This document shows, one piece after another, positions 7,536 to 13,176 of a stretch of 13,176 bases of DNA. The stretch's first letter is position 1, and every line of letters starts with the position of its first letter. Origin of the DNA: Pseudomonadota bacterium (lineage in GTDB: Bacteria; Pseudomonadota; Gammaproteobacteria; Burkholderiales; Ferrovaceae). Made by a program: the position numbers and the translations under genes. The notes under the pieces were generated by a model. The model saw only the letters and a list, made by a program, of their open reading frames with translations, did no database searches and was not told the origin of the DNA. The stretch lies in assembly GCA_021804705.1 (NCBI GenBank), contig JAJZHC010000022.1, positions 1-13,176 on the forward strand, given 5' to 3'.

Positions 7536-8289
7536 ATAAAGCGCGCACGCGCTCCAAATCTTCTGGCGTATCCACGCCAGGCGCCGGCGCACGGTCGGTG
7601 GTGACCACAGCGATGCGATAGCCGTGCCAGAGGGCTCGCAATTGCTCCAAGGCCTCGAAAGTTTCCAGGGGGGAGCGGGAGAGGCCCGTAAAAGCCTCGA
7701 GAAAGGCCACCCGATAGGCATACAGGCCGACATGGTGCCAGGCGGGCAAGGCGCCAGGCCATGACGACGCCTTTTCGGCAAAGGCATCGCGTGGCCAGGG
7801 AATGGGGGCGCGACTGAAATAAAGTGCCTCCCCATCGCGATTGAGCACCACTTTGACAGCCGAAGTGCTTTCAAAGTGCGCCCGGTCGTGAATCGGGTAA
7901 CAGGCCGTCGCCATGGCGCAGGCAGTGCTGGTAGCCAGACGCTCTGCCACGCGCCGGATGACGTCCGGAACCATTAACGGCTCGTCGCCCTGCACATTGA
8001 CGACGATTTCCTCTGCGGAGAGCCCCAGCAAATCCGCCGCCTCGGCCAGACGGTCCGTTCCAGTCTCATGGTCCGTCCGGGTCATCACTACTTCAAGACC
8101 CGCCGAGCGCACCGCCGTGGCAATCTTTTCATGATCAGTCGCCACAACCACCCGTGCGGCCCCGCTGTCACGGGCACGCAGGGCGCAATGCACCACCATG
8201 GGCAAACCCGCGATATCCGCCAGCGCTTTTCCCGGGAATCGCGTGGAACCCATGCGCGCCGGGATGATCGCTGTGAACGAAGGGGACAC
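7510..8289 (-). CDS. kdsB: 3-deoxy-manno-octulosonate cytidylyltransferase (CMP-KDO synthetase)
   Basis: A 259-residue enzyme that activates KDO with CTP for transfer to lipid A in the cytoplasm. Motifs are the nucleotide-binding N-terminus IIPARMGSTRFPGKAL (8-23), ATDHEKI (50-56), TRTDHETGTDRLAEA (70-84) and NVQGDEPL (98-105), all typical of KdsB. The frame stays open 33 codons further upstream, but that part reads into trm112 and does not resemble the family. I place the start at the GTG 8287-8289, giving VSPSFTAIIPAR, two nucleotides after the trm112 stop, with AGAGGAAG upstream at a spacing of about 9. Length then matches the usual 245-260. It sits with lpxK and trm112 as in many gamma- and betaproteobacteria. 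Confidence 0.95.
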   Translation of the reverse strand: MSPSFTAIIPARMGSTRFPGKALADIAGLPMVVHCALRARDSGAARVVVATDHEKIATAVRSAGLEVVMTRTDHETGTDRLAEAADLLGLSAEEIVVNVQGDEPLMVPDVIRRVAERLATSTACAMATACYPIHDRAHFESTSAVKVVLNRDGEALYFSRAPIPWPRDAFAEKASSWPGALPAWHHVGLYAYRVAFLEAFTGLSRSPLETFEALEQLRALWHGYRIAVVTTDRAPAPGVDTPEDLERVRALFDHRPVSG

Positions 8290-8291
8290 CC

Positions 8292-8471
8292 CTAGACTTC
8301 CTCTGTGTCGTTCAAGCGACGTGCCTCTTCTTCCAGCATGACCGGAATGCCGTCGCGAATCGGAAATGCCAGTCGACACGGGGCACAAACCAACTCAGTG
8401 TGTGCCGCGCGTTGCAGCAATGGACCTTTGCACAGCGGGCACACCAGAATTTCAAGCAATCGTCCGTCCAT
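8292..8471 (-). CDS. Trm112-family zinc-ribbon protein (UPF0434/YcaR-like)
   Basis: A 59-residue protein of the Trm112/YcaR family, MDGRLLEILVCPLCKGPLLQ at the start and the typical AFPIRDGIPVMLEEEAR block near the end (35-51). Both zinc-ligand pairs are kept: Cys11/Cys14 and Cys29/Cys32. E. coli YcaR lacks the second pair. Eukaryotic and archaeal Trm112 proteins activate methyltransferases; the role of the bacterial members next to KDO and lipid A genes is not established. The ATG at 8469-8471 has a strong GGAGGAG site and lies inside the last 20 nt of lpxK, in another frame. The open frame continues upstream to 8564, but that extension is lpxK sequence read out of frame. kdsB follows after 2 nt. 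Confidence 0.9.
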   Translation of the reverse strand: MDGRLLEILVCPLCKGPLLQRAAHTELVCAPCRLAFPIRDGIPVMLEEEARRLNDTEEV

Positions 8472-9468
8472 GTCTCCTCCGCCGCAGGGTATGATCGACC
8501 AGGGCCTCCAGGCCCGGATCGAGTATCGCGCCCACAGGCAACATCCAGGCCCGGGGCAATTCAAAGCCTTGGCATTTTATCCCATCTTTCTCAGTCATTA
8601 GCACGGGCGCCGTCAATTCAAAGCGCAAATCTTCTGGCGTAAAGGCGTGATGGTCCGGAAATGCGTGGGGTATCACCTGGATCTCCAGCGACTCGAGGTA
8701 CTCAAAAAAACGCTCCGGATTGCCGATGCCTGCCACGGCATGGCAGGTTTGCCCACGAAAATGGTCCAGGTCCACTTCGCTCAGACCGGTACTCAAGGGT
8801 GCCCAGGCACGGCCCTGTAATATCATGCCAAACTGGGGCGCACGGGTGGCAAAACCAGGCTGCACCAAACCATTGATCACTACTGCATCCACGCTGTCCA
8901 GGCGTGTCCTGGGCTCGCGCAGAGGGCCCGCTGGCAGCAAGGCACCGTTACCCAGCAGCCGTCGTCCATCCACCACGACAATTTCCATGTCCCTCGCGAG
9001 GGCAAGGTGTTGCAGTCCATCATCGCTGATCAACAGATCAACCTCGGGGTGCGCTTGCAACAACGCGCGTCCCGCGCCTGCCCTATCCCGCGCAATCCAT
9101 ACCGGAACCCCGGCCCGGCGGGCCATCAGAACCGGTTCGTCACCCGCTTCGATTGGATCGTCGTCTGGATGTACTTCCCGAATGCCCGGTAACACCGCCC
9201 CATAACCACGACTGACGATGCCCGGATGCCAGCCGCGCTGCTGCAGCGCCTCTACAAGCGCCAATGTCAGGGGCGTTTTACCGGTACCCCCTACAGTGAT
9301 GTTCCCCACGACCACTACCGGCACCGGAAGCCTGTGGGAAGAAATCCATCCCCATCCTGCCATCCAGCGGCGCAGAGTGACGATCAGGTGGAAGACAAGA
9401 CTCAGGGGCAACAGCCAAAGCAGCGGAGCGGTGCGTTGATACCATTGATGCTGCAACCACCGTTCCAT
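8452..9468 (-). CDS. lpxK: Tetraacyldisaccharide 4'-kinase (lipid A 4'-kinase)
   Basis: A 338-residue inner-membrane-associated kinase that phosphorylates the 4' position of the lipid A disaccharide precursor. One N-terminal membrane segment is visible at about 14-31 (APLLWLLPLSLVFHLIVT). It is followed by the P-loop GNITVGGTGKTP (55-66), SRGYG (86-90), EAGDEP (107-112) and SDDGLQH (148-154), with the aspartates that act in catalysis. This order and the length are normal for LpxK. The ATG is 4 nt downstream of the exbD stop without a clear ribosome binding site, so translation is probably coupled. Its 3' end overlaps trm112 by 20 nt. The gene order exbB-exbD-lpxK-trm112-kdsB matches that of Pseudomonas and several betaproteobacteria. 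Confidence 0.96.
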   Translation of the reverse strand: MERWLQHQWYQRTAPLLWLLPLSLVFHLIVTLRRWMAGWGWISSHRLPVPVVVVGNITVGGTGKTPLTLALVEALQQRGWHPGIVSRGYGAVLPGIREVHPDDDPIEAGDEPVLMARRAGVPVWIARDRAGAGRALLQAHPEVDLLISDDGLQHLALARDMEIVVVDGRRLLGNGALLPAGPLREPRTRLDSVDAVVINGLVQPGFATRAPQFGMILQGRAWAPLSTGLSEVDLDHFRGQTCHAVAGIGNPERFFEYLESLEIQVIPHAFPDHHAFTPEDLRFELTAPVLMTEKDGIKCQGFELPRAWMLPVGAILDPGLEALVDHTLRRRRHGRTIA

Positions 9469-9472
9469 GCGG

Positions 9473-9898
9473 TCAGTGCGCCAGAACCCGGGTCATGACC
9501 GTCAGCCGACGAAAACCGACACTTTGGGCCGCCTCCATGACCCTGACCACGCTACCATGGGTGGCCTGATCATCTGCGCTGATGACCACGGGAACATCCT
9601 TCTCGCCATGGGCAGCGCTTTGCAGGGCATCCTGAATCGCGGCAAGACTAGGGGATGGAAGCGCTTGCTGACCAACGAGCGTCTGCCCGGAGGCCTCGAC
9701 GATCACTTCAATGATACTGCCGGCCGGCAACGGAGCGCGCTCACCTGCAACACCTTCCGGCAAGCTGACGCGCAGCCCCGCATACCGGTTGTAGGTCGTC
9801 GTAATCATTAAAAAGATCAGGATGACCAACAGGACGTCGATCATGGGGATCAGATTGATTTCGGGTTCTTCCCGGGTCCGTCCCCTGCGAAAATTCAC
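9473..9898 (-). CDS. exbD: Biopolymer transport protein ExbD/TolR family
   Basis: A 141-residue inner-membrane protein with a short cytoplasmic N-terminus, one membrane helix (about 16-35) and a periplasmic domain. It is the partner of ExbB/TolQ in a proton-driven motor. The helix carries the conserved proton-binding aspartate, Asp21, in INLIPMIDVLLVILIFLM. The rest follows the ExbD fold, including VVISADDQATHGSVVRVMEA (104-123). Translation starts at a GTG (9896-9898) that overlaps the exbB TGA as GTGA, with GGGGAA about 8 nt upstream. No TonB or TolA partner is visible; the conserved link to lpxK suggests envelope work, but the substrate is unknown. ExbD and TolR cannot be separated by eye, so the symbol is approximate. 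Confidence 0.9.
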   Translation of the reverse strand: MNFRRGRTREEPEINLIPMIDVLLVILIFLMITTTYNRYAGLRVSLPEGVAGERAPLPAGSIIEVIVEASGQTLVGQQALPSPSLAAIQDALQSAAHGEKDVPVVISADDQATHGSVVRVMEAAQSVGFRRLTVMTRVLAH

Positions 9899-10503
9899 GG
9901 AAGGCGTTCCCCGTGAAGCATTTCCACCAGTTTGATGGCTTGCTGCTCCATCTCGGCCACCAGTCTGTCGATGCGTGAACGGAACAGGCGGTAGAAAATC
10001 ATGCTGGGCACGGCCACCACCAACCCGAATGCTGTATTGTATAGCGCTACAGAAATACCCTGGGCCAATTCCGCAGGGCTGGCCCCTGCAGGATTCTGGC
10101 TGCCAAAGAGCATGATCATGCCCACTACCGTACCGAATAGCCCCAACAGGGGGCTGATGCTGGCAATGGTGCCCAGGGTTGAGAGCGAACGCTCAAGATC
10201 CACCAACACGGCACGACCCGCCTCTTCAATGGATTCCTTCATGGCTTCGCGTGAATTGCGCTCGTTGCGCAGCCCCGCAGCCAGGATTCGACCCAGGGAC
10301 GACCCCTTTTCAACTTTTTCGATCAGTTGAGGCGAAACGCCCTGGTTACGGATACCTGTCAGAACGTCATTGAGCAGCCCTGCGGGCAATACCCTGGAGG
10401 CACGCAGGGCCAGCAATCTTTCAAAAATGATGGCAAGCCCCACAATCGAAGCAATGACCAGCAAGATACTAGGCCATCCGGCCGCTTCAATCAGATGTGG
10501 CAC
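9895..10503 (-). CDS. exbB: MotA/TolQ/ExbB proton channel family protein
   Basis: A protein of 202 residues with the chosen start, having three membrane helices at about 11-30, 108-134 and 148-172. It is the channel subunit of an ExbB-ExbD or TolQ-TolR type motor. The family core is the segment GTIASISPLLGLFGTVVGMI and the following GISVALYNTAFGLVVAVPSM. I prefer the GTG at 10501-10503 (GTGCCACATCTGATTGAAGC) because GGGGAG lies 5 nt upstream and the resulting N-terminus, VPHLIEAAGWPSILL, fits homologues. The ATG six codons earlier (10521) has no ribosome binding site. A possible promoter at 10535-10563 would give a 25-nt leader to this GTG. It is the first gene of the minus-strand run, and its stop overlaps the exbD start. 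Confidence 0.88.
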   Translation of the reverse strand: MPHLIEAAGWPSILLVIASIVGLAIIFERLLALRASRVLPAGLLNDVLTGIRNQGVSPQLIEKVEKGSSLGRILAAGLRNERNSREAMKESIEEAGRAVLVDLERSLSTLGTIASISPLLGLFGTVVGMIMLFGSQNPAGASPAELAQGISVALYNTAFGLVVAVPSMIFYRLFRSRIDRLVAEMEQQAIKLVEMLHGERLP

Positions 10504-10534
10504 AGCCACTCCCCATGGCAATCAACTGGATGGT

Positions 10535-10563
10535 AGTGTAATGGATGGAGCAAGGATTGGCGA
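10535..10563 (-). promoter_or_regulatory. Possible sigma70-type promoter of the exbB-led gene run
   Basis: On the minus strand TCGCCA (10558-10563, four of six to the -35 consensus) and TACACT (10535-10540, four of six to the -10 consensus) are separated by 17 nt. Transcription would begin near 10528, leaving a leader of about 25 nt before the preferred exbB GTG. The DnaA-box cluster begins 10 nt upstream of the -35. The match is modest and unproven. Confidence 0.35.
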
Positions 10564-10573
10564 CCCATGCGAG

Positions 10574-10608
10574 TTGTCCACAAAGTCTGTGGATAACTTT
10601 GTGAACAG
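10574..10608. promoter_or_regulatory. Cluster of one perfect and two degenerate DnaA boxes
   Basis: Three 9-mers lie within 35 bp. The first is TTGTCCACA at 10574-10582 on the plus strand, one mismatch to TTATCCACA. The second is TGTGGATAA at 10588-10596, a perfect box on the minus strand. The third is TGTGAACAG at 10600-10608 on the minus strand, with mismatches at box positions 1, 3 and 5. They sit between the exbB promoter candidate and an AT-rich tract. DnaA binding is inferred from the consensus; the arrangement could regulate exbB or xseA or mark a DNA-opening site. Confidence 0.5.
10574..10608. repeat. Nested inverted repeats around the central DnaA box
   Basis: CACAAAGT (10579-10586) and ACTTTGTG (10596-10603) form a perfect 8-bp inverted repeat around the 9-nt loop CTGTGGATA. 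Beyond one mismatch (10578/10604) the pairing resumes at 10575-10577 with 10605-10607. A second, mutually exclusive pairing joins the two DnaA boxes (10574-10582 with 10588-10596, one mismatch). No T-run follows directly on either strand, so it is not a convincing terminator. Confidence 0.6.
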
Positions 10609-10610
10609 TT

Positions 10611-10710
10611 TCCTTTGATTTATGACAACCCTATCATCCTAATGGATTTTTTTTGATTAGCGCATTTTTTGAACAGCAAAAAAATATGTCTTTGTTTAAC
10701 AATATTTTAA
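10611..10710. other. AT-rich intergenic tract (26% GC) between exbB and xseA
   Basis: Counted directly, this 100-bp tract has 26 G or C bases, far below the flanking genes. It holds an 8-T run (10647-10654), the 13-mer GATTTTTTTTGAT at 10645-10657 (8 of 11 specified positions of the E. coli oriC 13-mer), and a weak hairpin TTTTTTG/CAAAAAA (10665-10671 with 10677-10683). No open frame or convincing xseA promoter stands out. It must hold the xseA upstream region and could act as a DNA-unwinding element next to the DnaA boxes. Confidence 0.5.
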
Positions 10711-10743
10711 AAAATAGCCGCTCATCAAGGCGTGGCCGAGCTT

Positions 10744-12060
10744 ATGAAATCGCCTTCTAAATCTGATGCCACTCTCGAAGGGGTTTTGCCTCAATTGACA
10801 GACAGCTTGGAGCTGATACTCACTGTTTCAAGCTTCGCTTCACGCATCCAGAGGGTTCTGGAAGATGCCTTGCCCGCCGTCTGGATTCAGGGAGAAATTT
10901 CCAACTTTACCGAAGCCACTTCGGGACACTGGTACTTCAACCTCAAGGATGCCAACGCACAGATCCGGTGCGTCATGTTCCGTTCCAGAAACCAGCGTCT
11001 GGACTGGCGTCCACGCAATGGACTGGCCATCGAGCTCAAGGGCCCCACCACCTTCTATCCCCCCAACGGCTCCTGTCAGATCACCGTGGAAACCATGCGT
11101 CAGGCCGGTATGGGAAAGTTGTTTGAGTCCTTCACGCGGCTCAAGGAAAAACTAGCTGGAGAAGGCTTGTTTGACGAGGCCCTGAAAAAGCCCCTCCCCC
11201 TTCACCCCACCACGATCGGCATCATCACTTCGCCTGCCGCTGCCGCATTGCGCGATGTGCTGACCACGCTGAAGCGGCGCAGCCCTTCCACCCTGGTCAT
11301 TCTTTACCCGACTCCGGTTCAGGGAGAAGGGGCTGCAACACTGATTGCGCGCGCCATCGAAACCGCGGGTCAGCGCGCCGAATGCGATGTGCTCATCCTT
11401 TGTCGCGGGGGAGGAAGCATTGAAGACCTCTGGGCTTTCAACGAGGAAGTGGTGGCACGCGCCCTGGCCGCCTGTCCGATTCCCGTCATCGCCGGCATCG
11501 GCCATGAAACCGATTTCACCATCGCCGACTTCGTGGCCGACCGCCGCGCGCCCACGCCCACTGCCGCCGCCGAACTGGTCAGCCCGGACCGCCAGGGGCT
11601 GCTGCGCCATCTGACCGCTTTGGGACAACGCCTGGGAACCCTGTTGCAAAGACGCGTGGAACGTGATGGCATGCGCCTCGATATGGTGCAGAGACGCCTG
11701 CAAAGCACAGCCCGTACCAGTTTGCAACGCGAAGAATTGAAACTGGGAAGGTTACGGCAGCGTCTCATTCATCCGGGCGAGCGACTGCGCCAGCAAAAAC
11801 TGGTTCTGGAAGCCCTGCGCCAACGACTGTCACGCGCTAGCAAACAGCACTTCGAACGCCAGCATCAAACCCTGCAGCGCTTCGAGGCAGGACTGACCCA
11901 CCTCAACCCCCAGGCCGTGTTGTCGCGCGGGTTCAGCATCGTACGCAGCGAGGCCGGAAGTATCATCCGGGACAGCCATGAAATTGTTGCCGGACAAACC
12001 ATCGAAATCGCCTTCGCAGCAGGCGAGGCCAGGGCCAGGATCACTCAGACCGAGCCCTGA
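10744..12060 (+). CDS. xseA: Exodeoxyribonuclease VII large subunit
   Basis: A 438-residue large subunit of exonuclease VII, which degrades single-stranded DNA to oligonucleotides in both directions and needs the small subunit XseB, not present here. The N-terminal OB-fold domain spans about 26-125 (ILTVSSFASRIQRVLED, VWIQGEISNF, GHWYFNLKD). The catalytic domain follows with GIITSPAAAALRDVL (159-173), RGGGSIEDLWAFNEE (221-235) and AGIGHETDFTIADFVADRRA (250-269). A long charged helical region covers about 285-385, and the C-terminal NPQAVLSRGFSIV is typical. I use the ATG at 10744; a GTG four codons upstream (10732) is in frame, but the only AAGG site (10727-10730) is too close to it. The gene diverges from exbB across 240 bp and converges on miaA with a 2-nt gap. 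Confidence 0.95.
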   Translation: MKSPSKSDATLEGVLPQLTDSLELILTVSSFASRIQRVLEDALPAVWIQGEISNFTEATSGHWYFNLKDANAQIRCVMFRSRNQRLDWRPRNGLAIELKGPTTFYPPNGSCQITVETMRQAGMGKLFESFTRLKEKLAGEGLFDEALKKPLPLHPTTIGIITSPAAAALRDVLTTLKRRSPSTLVILYPTPVQGEGAATLIARAIETAGQRAECDVLILCRGGGSIEDLWAFNEEVVARALAACPIPVIAGIGHETDFTIADFVADRRAPTPTAAAELVSPDRQGLLRHLTALGQRLGTLLQRRVERDGMRLDMVQRRLQSTARTSLQREELKLGRLRQRLIHPGERLRQQKLVLEALRQRLSRASKQHFERQHQTLQRFEAGLTHLNPQAVLSRGFSIVRSEAGSIIRDSHEIVAGQTIEIAFAAGEARARITQTEP

Positions 12061-12062
12061 AT

Positions 12063-13010
12063 TCAGGCAGTTGGTTGCAGAAACCGGGCAATTTCCAGTC
12101 CAATCTCTCTGCCAACCCCCGGGGCCAGGGCGTCGAAGGATTGCAGCGCGGGCCAGCTCCTCATCCAGGTCATCTGGCGTTTCGCTAACTGGCGTGTGGC
12201 AATGATGCCCTTTTCGCGCAGCGTTGCACGGTCGATCTGTCCCTCCAGAAACTGCCACATCTGACGGTAACCCACAGCACGCATTGCGGGAAGATCGGGG
12301 TTCAGTGCATGACGCAGGCGCAAGGTTCGCAATTCCTCTTCCAGGCCTGCCTCCAGCATGGCATCGAAACGCTCGGCAATGCGCCGGTGCAAAACACCGC
12401 GATCCGATGGCAGCAAGCCCAGGGCCAGCACCCTGGCATCGAGCGGCTGACGCGATCCAGAGTCATGATATTGGGAAAGTGGAGTCCCGGTAACCCGGTA
12501 CACCTCCAGGGCGCGCTGAATCCTTTGGGAATCTCCCGGCTGCAACCGGGCAGCCGTCACCGGGTCCACCCGGGAGAGGACTGCATGCATCGCCGGCCAA
12601 CCCTGTTCCAGAGCTTCCTGATCGAGCTCGGCGCGTACTACAGGGTCAGCGGTGGGCAATTCATCCAGCCCCTGTTGCAGTGCCTTGAAATACAGCATGG
12701 TACCCCCCACCAGGAGGGGGACCCTGCCGCGTCGGATTATCCCATGCATCACCTGTAGGGCCTCGTCACGAAAGCGCGCTGCAGAGTAGGCTTCGGTGGG
12801 TTCGATACAATCGAGCAGGTGGTGCGGTACGCGCCTTAATGTTTCAGCGTCTGGCTTTGCTGTACCGATATTCATTCCCCGATAGACACTGGCCGAGTCT
12901 ACATTGATGATTTCCAGGGGAAAACGCGCCGCCAGTTCGAGCGCAATGGCGCTCTTGCCGCTGGCCGTGGGGCCCATCAGGAAAATGGCGCTGGCGCGCG
13001 TGCTGGCCAT
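12063..13010 (-). CDS. miaA: tRNA dimethylallyltransferase
   Basis: A 315-residue enzyme that adds a dimethylallyl group to the N6 of A37 in tRNAs reading UNN codons, the first step towards ms2i6A. The P-loop GPTASGKS is at 13-20. DSASVYRGMNIGTAKP (38-53) contains the tRNA- and substrate-binding aspartate, and GGTMLYFKAL is at 102-111. QRIQRALEVYRVTG and the C-terminal MRAVGYRQMWQFLEG and TRQLAKRQMTW blocks are family hallmarks. The frame continues 43 codons upstream through the end of mutL, but MASTRASAIFLMGPTASGKS is the normal N-terminus, so I start at 13010, 10 nt after the mutL stop. The ribosome binding site is weak (AGCAAG next to the ATG), suggesting coupling. mutL-miaA order is widely conserved; hfq, which often follows, is replaced here by convergent xseA. 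Confidence 0.95.
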   Translation of the reverse strand: MASTRASAIFLMGPTASGKSAIALELAARFPLEIINVDSASVYRGMNIGTAKPDAETLRRVPHHLLDCIEPTEAYSAARFRDEALQVMHGIIRRGRVPLLVGGTMLYFKALQQGLDELPTADPVVRAELDQEALEQGWPAMHAVLSRVDPVTAARLQPGDSQRIQRALEVYRVTGTPLSQYHDSGSRQPLDARVLALGLLPSDRGVLHRRIAERFDAMLEAGLEEELRTLRLRHALNPDLPAMRAVGYRQMWQFLEGQIDRATLREKGIIATRQLAKRQMTWMRSWPALQSFDALAPGVGREIGLEIARFLQPTA

Positions 13011-13020
13011 CTTGCTATGG

Positions 13021-13176
13021 CTACTGTCCACGCATGAACAGGCGGTCCAGTTCGGCAAGCGTGATTTGACGCCAGGTGGGGCGGCCGTGGTTGCATTGAT
13101 CTGAACGATCGATGCGTTCCATGTCGCGCAGGAGCGCATTCATTTCCGCCAGGCTCAACAGCCGGTTGGCCCTTAC
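13021..13176 (-). CDS. mutL: DNA mismatch repair protein MutL, C-terminal 51 residues (5' part outside window)
   Basis: The 3' end of mutL, read from the right edge of the window to a TAG at 13021-13023. The 51 residues include the conserved C-terminal signature NHGRPTWRQITLAELDRLFM and then RGQ, which in MutL homologues forms part of the dimerisation domain (and contributes to the metal site of endonuclease-type MutL). MutL couples MutS mismatch recognition to downstream nicking and excision. The CxHGRP-type motif appears here as CNHGRP, the form of endonuclease-proficient MutL proteins; this suggests a methyl-independent repair pathway but needs the missing DQHAxxER motif to confirm. miaA follows after 10 nt. 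Confidence 0.92.
   Translation of the reverse strand, partial: VRANRLLSLAEMNALLRDMERIDRSDQCNHGRPTWRQITLAELDRLFMRGQ

Noticed and set aside
8290..8388. 33-codon upstream extension of kdsB
   Set aside because: It reads through trm112 in another frame, has no homology to KdsB, and the GTG at 8289 has a good ribosome binding site.
10574..10608. Rho-independent terminator
   Set aside because: No T-run follows the stem on either strand and the site lies between divergent genes, where no transcript should end.
10732..10743. GTG start of xseA four codons upstream of the ATG
   Set aside because: The nearby AAGG ends 1 nt before the GTG, too close to serve it. The ATG at 10744 is preferred, though the evidence is thin.
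10504..10743. Chromosomal origin of replication
   Set aside because: Only one perfect DnaA box is present and there is no dnaA, dnaN, gidA, rpmH or par gene. The layout is suggestive but not enough to annotate as oriC.
11152..11727. Minus-strand open frame of 191 codons opposite xseA
   Set aside because: Antisense to the conserved catalytic domain of xseA; no independent evidence.
13011..13139. 43-codon upstream extension of miaA
   Set aside because: It overlaps the conserved end of mutL in another frame; the ATG at 13010 gives the normal MiaA N-terminus.
1..13176. Mobile elements, CRISPR arrays, tRNA or rRNA genes, toxin-antitoxin or defence genes
   Set aside because: None was seen on either strand. 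There are no transposase motifs, repeat-spacer pattern or cloverleaf, and every gene is a standard chromosomal family.

Overview
The window is a densely packed stretch of bacterial chromosome made almost entirely of housekeeping genes. It contains no mobile element, RNA gene or CRISPR array that I can see. The gene content points to a Gram-negative proteobacterium, most likely a betaproteobacterium of a Nitrosomonadales/Gallionella/Thiobacillus-like group. The pointers are lipid A and KDO genes (lpxK, kdsB), a PhaM-type granule protein beside an intracellular PHB depolymerase, a pyrophosphate-dependent phosphofructokinase beside an H+-pyrophosphatase, and the order exbB-exbD-lpxK-trm112-kdsB. 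The taxon is an inference from content; no marker gene such as 16S rRNA is present.

Layout from left to right: the 3' end of folA (+, 3-155); a phaZ-phaM pair on the minus strand (1788 down to 176) for storage-polymer turnover; a divergent proline iminopeptidase gene, pip (+, 1820-2812). Then comes a nine-gene minus-strand run read from 10503 down to 2809: exbB, exbD, lpxK, trm112-like, kdsB, adk, pfp, hppA, nudL. Its gaps are at most 46 nt and several genes overlap. To its right is a 240-bp intergenic region with a cluster of DnaA-box-like sites and a very AT-rich tract, then xseA (+, 10744-12060), and the minus-strand pair mutL (3' part only) - miaA (13176 down to 12063).

The long minus-strand run joins two themes. 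Its first half serves the cell envelope: an ExbB/ExbD proton channel, lipid A 4'-kinase, CMP-KDO synthetase, and a small Trm112 zinc protein usually found with them. Its second half handles adenylate, pyrophosphate and CoA: adenylate kinase, PPi-phosphofructokinase, a K+-independent type proton-pumping pyrophosphatase, and a CoA-diphosphatase-type Nudix hydrolase. Together pfp and hppA let PPi serve either as phosphoryl donor at the fructose-6-phosphate step or as a source of proton motive force.

I found no clearly novel multi-gene system. The least explained piece is the exbB-xseA intergenic region (10504-10743). It has one perfect and two degenerate DnaA boxes arranged as overlapping inverted repeats beside a 100-bp tract that is 26% GC. 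The phaZ/pip divergent spacer carries a perfect 12-bp palindrome. Start codons were reassigned from the longest open frame for exbB, kdsB, trm112, miaA and xseA on the basis of ribosome binding sites, homologous N-termini and neighbouring gene ends.
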